The notes beneath the pieces are model-generated. The model was not told the DNA's origin. It ran no database searches and saw only the letters and a list, made by a program, of their open reading frames with translations. A stretch of DNA of 64,000 bases from JAHJDR01 sp964526915 (GTDB lineage Bacteria; UBA10199; JADGCS01): NCBI GenBank assembly GCA_964526915.1, contig CAZGMS010000148.1, positions 24,063 to 88,062 on the forward strand, given 5' to 3'. This document shows positions 27,266 to 36,060 of the stretch, piece after piece. Position numbers and translations under genes: made by a program. The stretch's first letter is position 1; every line of letters starts with the position of its first letter.

Positions 27266-28264
27266 ATGAGACTCACACAACAAGAGTTTGCTACACTGAG
27301 ACAGAGCATCATTGATGGAAACGGGGCAACTGAACTATCCAAAATGCTGTGTTTGTCGGAGACTCATCAACAACAGTTGATTGAGGCGCTCTTCACCAGC
27401 GCTCAAGCACAAACCACGTCAAGTGAGCCCACCATCTTGTTCATTGTTTCGGCCTTGCCCTTTGTCCCTCAGTCGCGGCAGTTTGCCTACCTCATGCGAC
27501 TTATTCCCTTGTTTGGCAAAATCAAGGATGCGCACAAGGCCAATTTGCGGAACCTCATTGATGAAGAGGTTGCGAACAATTTAAGGCCGCTCGAACAGAT
27601 TTCTCTAGCACACGAACTGTCAAATCTGCTCAAAGACTCAAACCCCATTCAGGTTGAAATCGCCTTAGGGGGGCTCGTCAAGATCATTCCCCAGCTGCAC
27701 CTTGTGAATCAAAAAGAATTTTTGCACGACATTCTCGATCTCAGCCAACAGAGTGCTCTGCATGAGCTTACGAGGGAGGCCTTAACAGCCCTCCTGCTCT
27801 CGCTTGAGTCCAGCCATTGTGCTGACCTGGCACTCTTTTTTGCCGATCTTCTCAAAAAAGAAAATTGGCTCTCGCGCAGGTATTTCATCATCGATTTGCT
27901 CAAACAGATAGTATCGCTCCTGCCCGAAAATGATCGCCTCATGCTGGCAGACCAGGTCGCGCCCATGATCTATTTTTCCGACATGACGTTGGTCAAAAAA
28001 ACCATATCTTTTTTTGCCACGACCATCAGTCTATTGCCCATCACGCAGAGGTTTTATTACGCCCAGATGATCGCCAGCCTGATCAATGACTACAACATGC
28101 GTGCTGACGTCATTGATGCCGTAGAAAAAGCGATTCCCCATTTGGCCAACGAACACGAAAAATTATTATTTCTTGAACTATTATCCCAATTCCAACCCGG
28201 ACAAAGCGCCCTGCTGGAAACAGATCACGCGTACATTCCCGTGTATTACCGCTCCGGGGACTAA
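27266..28264 (+). CDS. Alpha-helical repeat (HEAT/ARM-like) protein of unknown function
   Basis: A 332-residue, almost wholly helical protein with no signal peptide. It shows paired amphipathic helices about 38-45 residues apart, for example FLHDILDLSQQSALHELTRE and FIIDLLKQIVSLLPENDR, suggesting a superhelical scaffold. I do not recognise a named family. The ATG has a good ribosome site (GGGGGAG, 7 bases upstream). It lies 68 bases before the FHA/sigma-54 regulator gene. Co-transcription would make it a candidate partner of that regulator, but this is inference from position. Confidence 0.7.
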   Translation: MRLTQQEFATLRQSIIDGNGATELSKMLCLSETHQQQLIEALFTSAQAQTTSSEPTILFIVSALPFVPQSRQFAYLMRLIPLFGKIKDAHKANLRNLIDEEVANNLRPLEQISLAHELSNLLKDSNPIQVEIALGGLVKIIPQLHLVNQKEFLHDILDLSQQSALHELTREALTALLLSLESSHCADLALFFADLLKKENWLSRRYFIIDLLKQIVSLLPENDRLMLADQVAPMIYFSDMTLVKKTISFFATTISLLPITQRFYYAQMIASLINDYNMRADVIDAVEKAIPHLANEHEKLLFLELLSQFQPGQSALLETDHAYIPVYYRSGD

Positions 28265-28332
28265 CCTCTTCCCCAGTATCCTTTTGACTTTACCGTTTAT
28301 CGGACATAAACCGAAGGAAACAGGAGGTGCTT

Positions 28333-30060
28333 TTGGCAGAATTGACCGTCTACCAAAAAAACAAAAAATTTTTTTGTGTCCCCTTGGATTCAAGCCAGCT
28401 CACGATTGGAAGGTCCTCAAAAAACGATCTCATCCTCACAGGTGACCAGGTTTCGCGTCATCACGCTGTGATTGAAAAAATGAATACTGTCTTCTGGCTT
28501 CGCGACATGTCTACAGCAGGAACTTTCCTCAACGATCATAAGCTTGTCGTCCCCACACAGTTGCAACCTGGCAACACAATTGCCATCGCAGATTGGCAAC
28601 TTGTTTTTGCATCAGACTCATCAGTACAGGCCGCCGAAACGGAACGCAAAGAAACACAAATCACCAAGCTCACAGAAGAGCTCCCCGGCGACACAACACA
28701 AATTCTTAAATTTGAGCCCGACGCCTTGTTTTACAAGCAACTCAAGCCCTGTCTGATCATTGAAGATGCCAAAAACGGCAATCGCACCTGTCTGGTCAAA
28801 AAAAACCGTTTGGTGGTTGGCTCCGCAAAAAACTGTGACATTCTTTTGGATGACGAGTTCGTGTCGAAATACCATGCGGAATTTCGTCTTTCCGATCTGG
28901 GGTTTCACGTGGTCGACCTTGATTCAACCAACGGAACGTTCGTCAACAACTTCAAAATCAAAGAGTGCTATCTCAAGGGCGGCGAGAAAATTGAGTTGGG
29001 CAATTCCCGCATCGTCGCTGTGTTCGAAGAGGGTTCCTCGGTGACCTTGGATCCTTTTCACGATAATCATTTTTGTGGCATTTATGCACAGTCACATTCC
29101 ATGCGGTTGCTGTTTTCCAAAATTCAAAAAATTGCCGCTACCGACATGACCACCCTGATCGTTGGAGAAACAGGGTCTGGCAAGGAAATGGTCGCCCGTG
29201 CCCTACACGATCTTTCTGACCGTCGTCACAAACCCTACTTGGTCATCAACTGCGGAGCCATCACAACCACCCTCATCGAAAGCGAGTTGTTTGGTCACGA
29301 AAAAGGGGCCTTTACCGGTGCCGATCAAAGACATCTGGGTGCCTTTGAACAAGCCAATGCCGGCACTGTGTTTTTGGATGAAATTGGAGAGTTGCCGTTG
29401 GAACTCCAATCAAAATTATTGCGCGTCCTGGAATATCAAACACTCAGACGCGTCGGTGGCAGTCAGGACATTAAAATCAACGTCCGCATCATTGCGGCCA
29501 CGCATCGTGATTTGCCTTCCCTGGTCGAACACAAAGCCTTTCGTGAAGACCTTTTTTACAGGCTCTACGTCATTTGTCTCAAGCTTCCTCCCCTGCGAGA
29601 AAGAAAAGAGGACATCCCGTTGCTCACAAAGGTCTTTATCGACAAATGCTCTCCCGACAAACTTTTGTACCTGGATCAGTCCTCCATCGAAAAACTAAAA
29701 AATCATTCCTGGCCTGGCAATGTTCGTGAACTCAAAAACACCATCATGCGCGCCATTGCTTTTTGCCAAAGCAACATCATCACAGCCAGTGACATTGAGT
29801 TCTTGCTGCCTCACAAGGGGCCTGCTATCGAGATGGCAGAGAACGCCGATCCGGCGACTGCGCTGCCGCAAACTCGGGAAGAGGTCATGGCCCCTGAGGC
29901 ACTTCGGGCGCAGGAAAAAAGTCGGATCGAAGGGGTTCTAAAAACCACAAACCACGATAAAACACGTGCCGCAAAACTATTGGGAATGGGAAGGTCCACC
30001 CTGTTTCGAAAAATGAAAAGTCTGGGCATTGCGCTTGACGACACCGACAAACAGGAATGA
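28333..30060 (+). CDS. Sigma-54-dependent transcriptional activator with two FHA domains
   Basis: A 575-residue regulator. The ribosome site AGGAGG (28322-28327) fits a TTG start at 28333; a GTG at 28327 overlaps that site and is less likely. FHA domain 1 (residues 18-90) has IGRSSKNDLILTGDQVSRHH. FHA domain 2 (about 140-215) has VGSAKNCDILLDDEFVSKYH and DSTNGTFVN. The AAA+ domain (about 245-480) has Walker A GETGSGKE, the sigma-54 contact loop GAFTGA and Walker B VFLDEIGELP. A Fis-type HTH closes the protein. Twin FHA domains imply activation by phosphothreonine proteins made by a Ser/Thr kinase, which is not in the window. Confidence 0.95.
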   Translation: MAELTVYQKNKKFFCVPLDSSQLTIGRSSKNDLILTGDQVSRHHAVIEKMNTVFWLRDMSTAGTFLNDHKLVVPTQLQPGNTIAIADWQLVFASDSSVQAAETERKETQITKLTEELPGDTTQILKFEPDALFYKQLKPCLIIEDAKNGNRTCLVKKNRLVVGSAKNCDILLDDEFVSKYHAEFRLSDLGFHVVDLDSTNGTFVNNFKIKECYLKGGEKIELGNSRIVAVFEEGSSVTLDPFHDNHFCGIYAQSHSMRLLFSKIQKIAATDMTTLIVGETGSGKEMVARALHDLSDRRHKPYLVINCGAITTTLIESELFGHEKGAFTGADQRHLGAFEQANAGTVFLDEIGELPLELQSKLLRVLEYQTLRRVGGSQDIKINVRIIAATHRDLPSLVEHKAFREDLFYRLYVICLKLPPLRERKEDIPLLTKVFIDKCSPDKLLYLDQSSIEKLKNHSWPGNVRELKNTIMRAIAFCQSNIITASDIEFLLPHKGPAIEMAENADPATALPQTREEVMAPEALRAQEKSRIEGVLKTTNHDKTRAAKLLGMGRSTLFRKMKSLGIALDDTDKQE

Positions 30061-30103
30061 GTCCGGACACCACCCTTTCAACGGTTTTGCCCAAGAGGAA
30101 GAT

Positions 30104-31135
30104 ATGAAAGCCAAGGAACGCCTGATTAACGCCTGCCTCAACAAAACCGTAGACCGCCCGCCCGTTTGGGTCATGCGCCAAGCCGGACGCTATTTGCCGG
30201 AATACCGTTCTCTCAAGGCAAAACACAGCACCAAGCACATGATGACGACACCCAGCATTGCTGCCGAAATCACGACACAACCCGTTTCTATTCTGGGCGT
30301 GGATGCCGCCATTCTTTACAGTGATATCCTCATGATCTGTGACGCCATGGGTCTGGGGTTGCACTTCATCACGGGAGAAGGGCCTCAATTTGATTTTTGT
30401 GTGCGAGACTGTGACGCCGTCAATAGACTGCACACCGACAACATCAACGAGAAGCTGTCTTTTGTGTTCGAAACGATCAAACTCTGCCACAAGAAACTCC
30501 CCAAAGACTTCCCCATCATCGGCTTTGCGGGGGGGCCTTTCACTGTGGCAGCCTACATGTTTTCGGGAAATCATCAGCTCAATTTTTCGGCCATCAAAAA
30601 CTTTGCCTGGACGCAGCCGAAGGTTTACGAACAATTGCTCGACATCATCACGCAACTGACCATCGATTATCTGCTGGCGCAGTCTCGTGCAGGGGTGGCT
30701 GTGGTTCAGGTCTTCGACACGTGGGCAGGGCAATTGTCTTGTGATGATTATGCGCTCTTGGCGAAACCCTTTTCACAAAGAGTCTTTCGTGCCCTGCAAG
30801 AGGCCTACGTCCCGTCAATTCATTATGTGCTTAATGGATTTCATTTGCTGCCAGAAATGATTCACGTGCCGTCAGACGCGCTGGGCATTGATTGGCGAAC
30901 CGGCATCGACGTGTGGAAAAAACACTCACACGAAAAATTTGCCATTCAGGGCAATTTTGATCCTGATGTGCTGTTAACCACACCCGCTCTGATAGAAGAA
31001 CGTCTGCAAAAAATGGCCGACTCAGTCAAAAATCCACGCAAGGGTTTCATTGTGAACTTGGGACATGGTGTGAAGCCAGAAACCCCGGTCAGGAACATGC
31101 GGTTCTTTGTGGAGAAGGCAAAGACGTTTTTTTGA
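30104..31135 (+). CDS. hemE: Uroporphyrinogen decarboxylase
   Basis: A 343-residue enzyme that converts uroporphyrinogen III to coproporphyrinogen III in haem synthesis. The N-terminal signature PVWVMRQAGRYLPEYR is at residues 18-33 with its substrate-binding Arg. GFAGGPFTVAAYM near 145, VQVFDTWAG near 202 and GHGVKPETPVRN near the end are all conserved. The ATG at 30104 is preceded by AAGAGGAAG. It follows the sigma-54 regulator by 43 bases. Confidence 0.97.
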   Translation: MKAKERLINACLNKTVDRPPVWVMRQAGRYLPEYRSLKAKHSTKHMMTTPSIAAEITTQPVSILGVDAAILYSDILMICDAMGLGLHFITGEGPQFDFCVRDCDAVNRLHTDNINEKLSFVFETIKLCHKKLPKDFPIIGFAGGPFTVAAYMFSGNHQLNFSAIKNFAWTQPKVYEQLLDIITQLTIDYLLAQSRAGVAVVQVFDTWAGQLSCDDYALLAKPFSQRVFRALQEAYVPSIHYVLNGFHLLPEMIHVPSDALGIDWRTGIDVWKKHSHEKFAIQGNFDPDVLLTTPALIEERLQKMADSVKNPRKGFIVNLGHGVKPETPVRNMRFFVEKAKTFF

Positions 31136-31154
31136 CAACCTGCCAGAAAACACA

Positions 31155-31328
31155 TCACTTCATCTTGGTTTCTTTAAACGCAACGTGTTTGCGCACAACG
31201 GGGTCGTATTTATTCATTTTGAGTTTCTCGGTCGTGTTTTTTTTGTTTTTGATGGTCGTGTAGAAATAGCCCGTATCGGCTGTGCTTTCGAGTTTGATAA
31301 TTTCTCGCGCTTGAGTCTTTTTTGCCAT
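31155..31328 (-). CDS. rpmG: 50S ribosomal protein L33
   Basis: A 57-residue ribosomal protein beginning MAKKTQAREIIKLES and ending KHVAFKETKMK. The ribosome site AAAAGGAGA precedes the ATG at 31326-31328. It contains no Cys, so it is the zinc-free (C-minus) form. The longer reading frame upstream to 31439 has no homology. It stands alone and is convergent with hemE; rpmG often sits next to a tRNA-Trp/secE cluster, which is not seen here. Confidence 0.95.
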   Translation of the reverse strand: MAKKTQAREIIKLESTADTGYFYTTIKNKKNTTEKLKMNKYDPVVRKHVAFKETKMK

Positions 31329-31558
31329 AACATCTCCTTTTAACACGCCATAGCATCCCACAACACCGGCACATGCCTGGCGCGTAGCGAAGGCGGTTTT
31401 TAACGTCGACAATGCAACGGGGCGGCTGTATAGCGTCAACAGATCAGGAAAGTCAATTCAAGGGAATATCGTGTATCATTTCATGCGAGTATCCCTATGC
31501 CACAATAACAGACTGTACCAAAACCTGTTTTAACAAATCTTTTGGATAGGTTTTTTAT

Positions 31559-32569
31559 ATGGTGAAGCTCATATCGCACTTACTCGTTGCCCTCGTTTTT
31601 TTCGTAGCGCTTGTCGGTGCCGTTGTCTATTACGCCTGGTTACCAACTGGCACCATGACAATTCATAACGAAATCGTTTCGCAAGATCCCCTCTCTTTAA
31701 AAAAACCCGATCAACGCATCAAGCAGCTGACAGTTGTCACATACAACATCGGCTACGCCTATGGTCTGGAGAACAATAAAGGGGGACGGCTGACCAAAAG
31801 CGATGTCACGCGTAACCTGTTACAAATGATCGACGCTTTGCGACAGTCAAATCCTGATATTTTATTTTTGCAAGAAGTGGATTTTCACTCTCGACGCACG
31901 TATGACATCAATCAAGCCGTACTCATCGCCAACGCCCTCAACATGCCTTACTCAGCACACAGCCTCACTTGGGACCACACATACCTCCCGTGGCCTTTTT
32001 GGCCAATCTCCTCACACTATGGCCGGGTGGTTTCGGGTCAAGTGGTCATGAGCCGATTTCCCATCGTGAGCCAGGACGTTCTTGTCTTCGATAAACCTCA
32101 AAGCAATCCTTTTTGGTACAATTGGTTTTATCTTGATCGCGTTGTGCAAAAAATCACCCTGCTCATCAACAATCAACGATATTCTGTCTTTCATGTTCAT
32201 CTGGAGGCGTTCGACGAGAAGGCGCGCCAACAACAAACCGCACGGCTATCCCGTTGGGTATCAGAAAATCGGGAAACCGCGTTGCTGGCGGCCGGTGATT
32301 TTAACAGCACGACTAACATTGGTCCCTCGTTGTCAATTAGGGAGGCAAACGAGTTGCTGGCCTCAAAAGTTTTTTTAAAAACCCTCGAAAAGGAAACCCT
32401 TTTAACAAACGCCGAAACGGCCAACCTGCTCACCTACCCCAGCGACCTACCTCAAATGAAACTGGATCACATTTTTTATTCCTCCAAACTCAAGCCTGTA
32501 AAAACGACTGTCCTGAATTCAAACGCAAGTGACCACGCCGCCGTCTTGTCCACATTCAAACTAAAATAG
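31559..32569 (+). CDS. Membrane-anchored endonuclease/exonuclease/phosphatase-family protein
   Basis: A 336-residue protein with one N-terminal membrane helix (about residues 5-27) and an EEP domain facing outward. The catalytic pattern is intact: VVTYNIGYAYG near 62, FLQEVDFHSRR with the metal-binding Glu near 107, the general His/Asn region, AAGDFNS near 245, and the closing SDHAAVLS near 325. Family members act on DNA, phospholipids (sphingomyelinase-like) or inositol phosphates. The export signal favours a lipid or extracellular substrate, but the sequence does not decide. No operon partner. Confidence 0.85.
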   Translation: MVKLISHLLVALVFFVALVGAVVYYAWLPTGTMTIHNEIVSQDPLSLKKPDQRIKQLTVVTYNIGYAYGLENNKGGRLTKSDVTRNLLQMIDALRQSNPDILFLQEVDFHSRRTYDINQAVLIANALNMPYSAHSLTWDHTYLPWPFWPISSHYGRVVSGQVVMSRFPIVSQDVLVFDKPQSNPFWYNWFYLDRVVQKITLLINNQRYSVFHVHLEAFDEKARQQQTARLSRWVSENRETALLAAGDFNSTTNIGPSLSIREANELLASKVFLKTLEKETLLTNAETANLLTYPSDLPQMKLDHIFYSSKLKPVKTTVLNSNASDHAAVLSTFKLK

Positions 32570-32620
32570 CATGATAATTTTTTCTGAGAATATTTTGACA
32601 CCACATTCAAAACAACAGCC

Positions 32621-32778
32621 TGTGGATAAGGCACAAACTACTTTATTATGAATTACGCGCTGTTACAAAACATTGTCCACAACCACAGACAAGCTTGCTT
32701 TGACCACACAATAACCAAGTCGACTCAAGGAGTTAGGCTTGGAGGCTTTGCCATACACAACAACGCTTCTGTGGATAA
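32621..32778. other. Cluster of DnaA boxes (candidate replication origin or DnaA-controlled site)
   Basis: Within 158 bases there are two perfect DnaA boxes (TTATCCACA on the minus strand at 32621-32629 and 32770-32778) and one single-mismatch box TTGTCCACA on the plus strand at 32673-32681. The cluster lies in a 400-base gene-free gap. It is followed by a T-rich, easily melted stretch at 32779-32870. The gap is otherwise empty of genes. No dnaA, dnaN or other origin marker is present nearby, so this may be a secondary site. Confidence 0.5.
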
Positions 32779-32904
32779 GTTTTTTGTAATGTTTTTTCCT
32801 CAATGATTCCGAGAATGAAAAAAATGTCATTTTTTTTTGTTGTCTCTGAGAAGAAAAAAACATTTAATGGGCCATGGCATAGCGCCAGATAAAGATTGAC
32901 AGAG

Positions 32905-32966
32905 CACAAAGACCCGGCGTCGGTAGGGGCACTTATGAAGCGCCCTTACAGGCCCGGGCCTTTGTG
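32905..32966. terminator. Long two-part hairpin between the EEP gene and comM
   Basis: Outer stem CACAAAG (32905-32911) pairs with CTTTGTG (32960-32966), continued by CCCGG with CCGGG. The inner stem GTAGGGGC (32923-32930) pairs with GCCCTTAC (32942-32949) around an 11-base loop. The plus strand is followed by TTTT. It lies at the 3' end of the comM gene and beyond the DnaA-box gap. A bidirectional terminator is most likely, but the internal structure is more elaborate than needed. Confidence 0.5.
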
Positions 32967-32968
32967 TT

Positions 32969-34516
32969 TTAAAACGCATTGTTTCCCGCCATGCGGTCAA
33001 AACTGCGGTATTGAATCGCCTCCAACAGATGATCCATTTTTATTGCCTCACTTTCTTCCAGATCGGCAATCGTCCGCGAAACCTTGAGAATCCGGCTAAT
33101 CGCCCTTGCGGACAAATGAAATTTTTCCATGGATGACTTTAGGATTTTTTCGCCAGCGACATCCAACTCACAGTGTTTTTCGATGAGCTTGGTTGTCATC
33201 TGTGAATTCAAATAAAGGTCGCTTCCCAGAAAACGTTTTCTTTGAATCCCCCGCACTTTTGTAATGCGCTTGGCCACAACACATGAGGTTTCAACATTGT
33301 TGTTGCGTCGCCTCATATCCTCATAAGCCACGGGTGGTACATCTACATGAAGATCAATCCGGTCCAGTAACGGTCCGGAAAGTTTGGCTCGGTAGCGTTG
33401 TACCTGCTGTGGCGTGCAGGAACATCCAATTTTGGGGTGTCCCAAATACCCACAGGGACAAGGGTTGCAGGAGGCCACCAATATGAAACGTGCCGGATAT
33501 GTTAAACTCGCAGCGGAACGCGAGATGCAAACCTCGTGGCTTTCTAATGGTTGCCTCAGCAACTCAAGAACATTTTTTTGAAACTCAGGCAGTTCGTCCA
33601 AAAATAGTACCCCATTATGGGCTAGGCTCACCTCTCCGGGACGAGGGAATGTGCCCCCTCCAATCAACCCCGCATTGGATACGGAATGATGGGGATCCCT
33701 AAAAGGTCTTTGTGACAGCAACTGGTGTTTTCTTTTGAGAAGCCCCATCACACTGTATATTTTCGATGTCTCCAGAGATTCCTCAAATGTGAGTGGAGGC
33801 AGAATGGTGGGAATCCGAGAGGCCAACATCGTTTTGCCTGATCCTGGGGGACCACTCAACATGATATTATGGCCACCACCAGCGGCCACCTCGATAGCCC
33901 TCTTGGCCTGGTATTGACCGTATATGTCGGAAAAATCCCTGCTCCAGGCTCGCGGGAGTGTTTCTTCGAATTCATTATTGGGTTCCGTCTTTTCTATCTT
34001 GAATTGGCCCGTGAGAAAACCCACAACCTCACTCAAATGAGCAAACCCAAGTACATTCAGGCCTTTGACCATGCCCGCTTCTCCCTGATTTTCCTTTGGT
34101 AAGATGATGTTGCTTATCTTAAGATCTCTCGCCAGTATGGCCATCGGCAACACTCCTTTTATTGGTCTGAGGTCTCCTGTCAGACTCATCTCTCCAATAA
34201 AAAGAGAATCATTAATAAGCTTGGTGTGCAAATTACCCGAAGCCGCCATCAACCCTATGGCAATGGGCAAATCGAAAGCAGTACCATCCTTTTTTGTGTC
34301 GGCTGGTGCCAGATTGATTGTGACACGACGAAAAATAAAATCGTAACCCGCATTGCGTATAGCGGCTATCACCCTATCCTTGCTTTCTTTGACCGCTGAA
34401 TCAGCAAGTCCCACTGTGCTCCATTGAGGCAATTGCGACATACGAATATCGACCTCAACATTAATAAGATAGGCCTCAACCCCAAACAACCCCGCACTGA
34501 AAATTCTTGCAAACAT
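32969..34516 (-). CDS. comM: YifB/ComM-family AAA+ ATPase (magnesium chelatase-like)
   Basis: A 515-residue ATPase. ComM is a hexameric helicase that promotes branch migration during natural transformation. The N-terminal Lon-like/ChlI domain contains GLADSAVKESKDRVIAAI and the INLAPADTKKDG segment. The AAA+ domain has Walker A GPPGSGKTMLA near residue 222 and Walker B LFLDELPEF near 310. The Mg-chelatase C-terminal domain has the Cys-rich CNPCPCGYLGHP...C. The ATG at 34514-34516 has GGGAGCG upstream. No other competence gene is in the window. Confidence 0.94.
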   Translation of the reverse strand: MFARIFSAGLFGVEAYLINVEVDIRMSQLPQWSTVGLADSAVKESKDRVIAAIRNAGYDFIFRRVTINLAPADTKKDGTAFDLPIAIGLMAASGNLHTKLINDSLFIGEMSLTGDLRPIKGVLPMAILARDLKISNIILPKENQGEAGMVKGLNVLGFAHLSEVVGFLTGQFKIEKTEPNNEFEETLPRAWSRDFSDIYGQYQAKRAIEVAAGGGHNIMLSGPPGSGKTMLASRIPTILPPLTFEESLETSKIYSVMGLLKRKHQLLSQRPFRDPHHSVSNAGLIGGGTFPRPGEVSLAHNGVLFLDELPEFQKNVLELLRQPLESHEVCISRSAASLTYPARFILVASCNPCPCGYLGHPKIGCSCTPQQVQRYRAKLSGPLLDRIDLHVDVPPVAYEDMRRRNNNVETSCVVAKRITKVRGIQRKRFLGSDLYLNSQMTTKLIEKHCELDVAGEKILKSSMEKFHLSARAISRILKVSRTIADLEESEAIKMDHLLEAIQYRSFDRMAGNNAF

Positions 34517-34830
34517 AATCGCTCCCATTCCGTGTTACCGTTTTCCATTCAATTTTCATGCCAAAGGCTTCATGTTTTAGTGTTCGATTATCACTTGCTA
34601 TTTTTTTTATCTCTCACAATAAAGATCGTGCGTCCCGTCCGTGGGACGCATTGTGGGACGAATAGAGAGTTTGAGTGGGATTTGCAGCGGGACTTTTTGG
34701 CCAAATTTGACCTTTTGTAAACTGTGTGCTAACCGGCCTCTCCAATTTTTGGTTGTTCTTTTTTTACATCCGCTAGGTAGCAGGTGGGTGAGGGGGCGAC
34801 ACAAGAAAATGGAAATTAGAAAATAGAGGG

Positions 34831-34852
34831 AAAATTTGCTACCGCAAATTTT
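34831..34852 (+). promoter_or_regulatory. A/T-rich inverted repeat directly upstream of tRNA-Ala
   Basis: AAAATTTGC (34831-34839) and GCAAATTTT (34844-34852) form a 9-base-pair stem with a TACC loop. It ends one base before the mature tRNA start. The same arrangement, ending in CAAATTTTCGGGG, precedes tmRNA at 44986-45010. Confidence 0.6.
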
Positions 34853-34853
34853 C

Positions 34854-34926
34854 GGGGATGTAGCTCAATTGGTAGAGCGCTTGAATGGCATTCAAGAGGT
34901 AGTCGGTTCGATCCCGATCATCTCCA
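34854..34926 (+). tRNA. tRNA-Ala (anticodon GGC)
   Basis: A complete 73-base cloverleaf. The acceptor GGGGATG pairs with CATCTCC, the D-arm is GCTC...GAGC, and the anticodon stem CTTGA/TCAAG encloses the loop ATGGCAT with anticodon GGC. The T-arm is GTCGG-TTCGATC-CCGAT and the discriminator is A. The bases after it are CGA, so CCA is not encoded. It reads GCC and GCU codons. Confidence 0.96.
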
Positions 34927-34929
34927 CGA

Positions 34930-34996
34930 AAAATGGCTCGCGTTAGCGAGACATTTTGAGTGAGCCCCGCGATGAGCGAAGCGAATTTTGCGGGGC
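34930..34996 (+). terminator. Two tandem hairpins downstream of tRNA-Ala
   Basis: The first hairpin is AAAATG-G-CTCGC, loop GTTA, GCGAG-A-CATTTT (34930-34957). The second is GCCCCGC (34964-34970) with GCGGGGC (34990-34996). The first would terminate or stabilise the tRNA precursor. The sequence resembles a repeat seen after tRNA genes in some genomes. Reading frames through it (for example from 34956) are not real at the N-terminus. Confidence 0.6.
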
Positions 34997-35096
34997 CAGA
35001 CTCGCTCGCCATCTCGTGGCAAGCCGCAACTGTTGCACACCAACTATCACTGGCAATTTGGCAGGACATGAATTATACGCCCCATGGGGTAACGAT

Positions 35097-35261
35097 GTGA
35101 AAAAGTACGACAAAAACGTAAAGGCCATTCAGGATATGTTAAAAAAAAATGGCGTCAAGATGTCTGCCATCGAAATTCGGGAGCTCATGAAGACCAATGG
35201 ACTTTCTGCCGATGAAGACAAAATAAAATCCTATGTCCGCCAACTTCGCCGCGGCTATTGA
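35097..35261 (+). CDS. Small basic protein of unknown function
   Basis: About 54 residues if the GTG at 35097 is used, or 41 from the ATG at 35136. The sequence after it (VKAIQDMLKKNGVKMSAIEI) is helical, then SADEDKIKSYVRQLRRGY, and resembles a small helix-turn-helix. The reading frame continues upstream to 34956 through the hairpins after tRNA-Ala, which I take as non-coding. It overlaps the following metallopeptidase gene by 29 bases, which suggests a real coupled gene. No family recognised. Confidence 0.5.
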   Translation: MKKYDKNVKAIQDMLKKNGVKMSAIEIRELMKTNGLSADEDKIKSYVRQLRRGY

Positions 35262-36060
35262 TTTCCCTATCCACAACACAGACCCTTCTCCCTCCGGGTC
35301 TATCGTGCTGGACGGCCAAACAGTGAATTTTTGCATTCGGCAAAACAAACGCCTTCGGAGAACACGACTCCTTATCTCACCAGAACTTGGCGTGATCATC
35401 GAATCAAAGAAACATATTTCCGTCAGCGCGGCACAACAACTCGTCTTGTGCAAACAAGCCTGGCTAGTCAAAAACCTCGAAATCACCAACAATCGACGCG
35501 AACGTTTTGTCGCCCTCAAAAAGCTCCCAAACAGCACCCTCGTCTTCGGACAAGAAAAGATCATCGTCATCAAAACGGGCCTGCCACAGCAATGCGTCAT
35601 GGAAACAGCGACACAGATCCTGCTTGGGTTTGCCGATCACCAGATCACAACCACACGCCTCAACAAGATCCTCTCAAATTGGTTGAAAGAAAAGGCCCGG
35701 AACTATCTCCCCACCAGGCTCCGTCACCTGAACCGACAGTTCTTCCCTGTCCACAAAAGCTGTGTGCGTGACCAAAAATCTCTGTGGGGATCCTGTAACT
35801 CAAAACACCATCTCAATTTGTCCTGGCGACTGGTCATGGCCCCCGTTCATGCCAGTGACTACATTCTGGTCCACGAGTTGTGTCACACGCAACACCTCAA
35901 CCACTCAAAGTCCTTCTGGGCTCTGGTGCAAACACTCTTTCCGCAATACCAAAAAGCGGAGCAATGGTTCAAGGATTACGGTTTTGTGTTGCATTCCCTG
36001 CCTGAGAGCGCATTTCTCACTGTACTCGGTAAGCAATGCGGGCTAAAGGGCGTCTCATGA
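35233..36060 (+). CDS. YgjP-like zinc metallopeptidase (M48/DUF45 family)
   Basis: A 275-residue cytoplasmic protein of the YgjP/SprT-like class. The zinc site is HELCHTQHLNHSKSFW near residue 215 (HExxH with a further His). The upstream SLWGSCNSKHHLNLSWRLVMAP is typical of the family (W-G-S-C). Family members are poorly characterised and are sometimes next to restriction genes. Its stop overlaps the speA start by ATGA (36057-36060), so translation is coupled. Confidence 0.88.
   Translation: MSANFAAAIDFPIHNTDPSPSGSIVLDGQTVNFCIRQNKRLRRTRLLISPELGVIIESKKHISVSAAQQLVLCKQAWLVKNLEITNNRRERFVALKKLPNSTLVFGQEKIIVIKTGLPQQCVMETATQILLGFADHQITTTRLNKILSNWLKEKARNYLPTRLRHLNRQFFPVHKSCVRDQKSLWGSCNSKHHLNLSWRLVMAPVHASDYILVHELCHTQHLNHSKSFWALVQTLFPQYQKAEQWFKDYGFVLHSLPESAFLTVLGKQCGLKGVS

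Noticed and set aside
29885..30733. A 282-codon minus-strand frame opposite the sigma-54 regulator and hemE
   Set aside because: It crosses the junction of two conserved genes on the other strand and resembles no protein.
32905..32966. A cyclic-di-GMP (GEMM) or other known riboswitch
   Set aside because: The stems and bases do not match the conserved cores that I know, and it lies at a gene's 3' end, not before a start codon.
34956..35096. N-terminal part of the reading frame 34956-35261
   Set aside because: It runs through the two hairpins after tRNA-Ala and has the composition of a translated repeat, so the protein probably starts at 35097 or 35136.
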